From Caldithrix abyssi DSM 13497 (lineage in GTDB: Bacteria > Calditrichota > Calditrichia > Calditrichales > Calditrichaceae), in contig NZ_CP018099.1 of the NCBI RefSeq assembly GCF_001886815.1, forward strand, positions 4,710,501-4,774,500: a stretch of DNA of 64,000 nt. Reading direction: 5' to 3'. The translations under genes were made by a program, and so were the position numbers. Positions 62,789 to 64,000 of this stretch are shown here, piece by piece. A model generated the notes under the pieces. The model searched no databases, had not been told where the DNA came from, and saw only the letters and a list, made by a program, of their open reading frames with translations. Within the stretch, counting starts at the first letter, position 1, and the number at the start of each line of letters is the position of its first letter.

Positions 62789-64000
62789 ATGGATGTGTTC
62801 CGCTTATTTCGCCAGCTATGGCCCTATTTAATGCGTTACAGACTCAAGCTTTTTTTGGGTTTAATTTTTATCGTCATCAGTAATTTGATCGCCATCGTCA
62901 ATCCCCAGATTGTGCGCCAGGCCATCGATTATTTAAAAGGCGATATCCAGACCATGCGCCTTTTCCAATATGCAGGATTAATCGTTTTAATCACCCTGGT
63001 TCAGGGCGTTTTTCGTTTTTTAATGCGCAGAACGGTTATCGTGGTTTCGCGTTTGGTGGAATTTGATCTGCGCAACGAGCTTTTTGCCCGTCTTCAAAGC
63101 CTTTCGCAAAACTTCTTTCAGCGTACGCCAACCGGCGATCTCATCGCCCGGATGACCAGCGATTTAAACGCCATTCGCTCGGTAATGGGCCCGGGCATCA
63201 TGTACACCATCAACACCGCCACCACCATGATTCTGGTTTTTGTGATGATGATAAGTATTAGCAGGCTTCTGACGCTCATCGCCTTACTGCCCATTCCATT
63301 GCTGGTTTTTCTGGTCAGCTATTTCAGCCGGCAGATCAACAAACGTTACTCGGCGGTTCAGGCGCAGTTTGCCGAAATCAGCACCAGAGTTCAGGAAAAT
63401 CTTGCTGGCATCCGCATCATCAAATCTTACGTTAAAGAAAAAAGTGAACTGCAGGATTTTAACCGCATTAACCGCGAATACATCAACAAAAGCCTGCACT
63501 ATGTAAAGGTGCATGCGGCGTTCAGACCGATGATGATGCTGCTGGTGGGGCTTAGCGTGGTGTTAACCCTGTTAATCGGCGGGCGGTTGATTATTTCCGG
63601 GACGATCACCCTGGGTCAGTTTGTAGCCTTTAACATGTACCTGGGAATGCTCGTCTGGCCTTCGATCGCGCTGGGCTGGGTGCTTGGCCTGTTTTACCAG
63701 GGCGTGGCTTCCATGAAACGCCTGAACCTGATCTTTGACGCCCGGCCGGATATCGTCGACGCCCCCGACGTTAAAAAAGTGACGCGACTGCATGGCGCCA
63801 TTCGCTTTGAACGCCTCAACTTTTCATACGCCAACGGCTCTTCAGAAGTTTTAAAAGATATCGATTTTCAGGTTGAAGCCGGACAGGTGGTTGCCTTAAT
63901 CGGCCGAACGGGAAGCGGCAAATCTACCATCATCAAGCTAATTGCGCGGATTTACGACGCCCCCGATGATTCCATTTTGATCGACGATATTCCCATCAAA
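62789..64000 (+). CDS. ABC exporter, MsbA-like half transporter (3' truncated by window)
   Basis: The first 404 codons of a fused ABC exporter; the frame stays open to the window edge. Six transmembrane helices span about residues 17-300, with the coupling-helix region RMTSDLNAIRSVMGPG and the ENLAGIRIIKSYVKE motif. The nucleotide-binding domain starts near 335 (IRFERLNFSYANGSSEVL) and the Walker A GRTGSGKST lies at about 375-383; the rest is beyond the window. Such half-size proteins form homodimers or heterodimers that export lipid A, lipids or drugs. The ATG at 62789 is the first in frame. Confidence 0.93.
   Translation, partial: MDVFRLFRQLWPYLMRYRLKLFLGLIFIVISNLIAIVNPQIVRQAIDYLKGDIQTMRLFQYAGLIVLITLVQGVFRFLMRRTVIVVSRLVEFDLRNELFARLQSLSQNFFQRTPTGDLIARMTSDLNAIRSVMGPGIMYTINTATTMILVFVMMISISRLLTLIALLPIPLLVFLVSYFSRQINKRYSAVQAQFAEISTRVQENLAGIRIIKSYVKEKSELQDFNRINREYINKSLHYVKVHAAFRPMMMLLVGLSVVLTLLIGGRLIISGTITLGQFVAFNMYLGMLVWPSIALGWVLGLFYQGVASMKRLNLIFDARPDIVDAPDVKKVTRLHGAIRFERLNFSYANGSSEVLKDIDFQVEAGQVVALIGRTGSGKSTIIKLIARIYDAPDDSILIDDIPIK

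Overview
The window reads as a chromosomal stretch from a Gram-negative, didermic bacterium of the Fibrobacteres-Chlorobi-Bacteroidetes (FCB) side of the tree. The pointers are type IX secretion (T9SS) C-terminal sorting domains on secreted proteins, TonB-dependent and other outer-membrane barrels, DUF5916, DUF6029, DUF1684 and Omp28-family proteins, an MsbA-type exporter, and moderate GC with AT-rich spacers. The mix recalls Calditrichota (Caldithrix-like), but that lineage call is inference from gene content and no rRNA is present. I found no tRNA, rRNA, CRISPR array or transposase gene.

Layout. 1-5.1 kb: a TolC/HlyD/ABC tripartite efflux operon with two MacB-like permeases. 5.1-9.8 kb (minus): a thiamine salvage operon (TonB receptor, thiamine pyrophosphokinase, sodium:solute symporter) behind a TPP riboswitch with a visible terminator/antiterminator switch. 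10.4-15.4 kb: a response regulator with a DUF4388/PATAN domain, a GT4 glycosyltransferase, two tandem 6-pyruvoyl-tetrahydropterin-synthase-like proteins, GTP cyclohydrolase I and an SDR, which together look like a tetrahydropterin or pterin-glycoside pathway. 15.7-17.8 kb: a TrpR-like repressor with a perfect 18-bp operator, TrpB2 and a small Cys/His-rich protein. 17.9-19.8 kb: a secreted oligoendopeptidase F.

20-28.7 kb is the most unusual block. It encodes a 1593-residue periplasmic TPR protein ending in a caspase-like fold that lacks both catalytic residues, a MotA/TolQ-type channel subunit with a long coiled-coil tail, two TolR/ExbD-like proteins (only one keeps the membrane Asp), and a WD40-like lipoprotein. 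It looks like an ion-driven envelope machine of undescribed type. 28.8-37.6 kb holds a DUF5916 outer-membrane protein, an NfeD/stomatin pair, a TatT-DctP (TPAT-type TRAP) pair and a Nif3-like protein.

38-45.5 kb (minus) is a duplicated cassette of beta-propeller lipoproteins and large secreted proteins. Both secreted genes appear to have lost their 3' ends at repeat elements, and one leaves an orphan T9SS sorting domain behind. 45.7-49.8 kb (minus) is housekeeping: a Nudix hydrolase, PRPP synthetase, two inositol-phosphatase-family enzymes and DUF1684. 49.9-56.5 kb (minus) is an envelope cluster of DUF6029, TlpA-like thioredoxin, two T9SS cargo proteins and two Omp28-type CxxC proteins. 56.8-59.35 kb is a tandem array of about 380-398 bp repeats, with relatives at 15.4, 31.6-32.4, 37.9 and 41.8-42.1 kb. 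59.5-64 kb: an NSS-family transporter, a carnitine-acyltransferase-like protein without a catalytic His, and the start of an MsbA-like ABC exporter cut by the window end.
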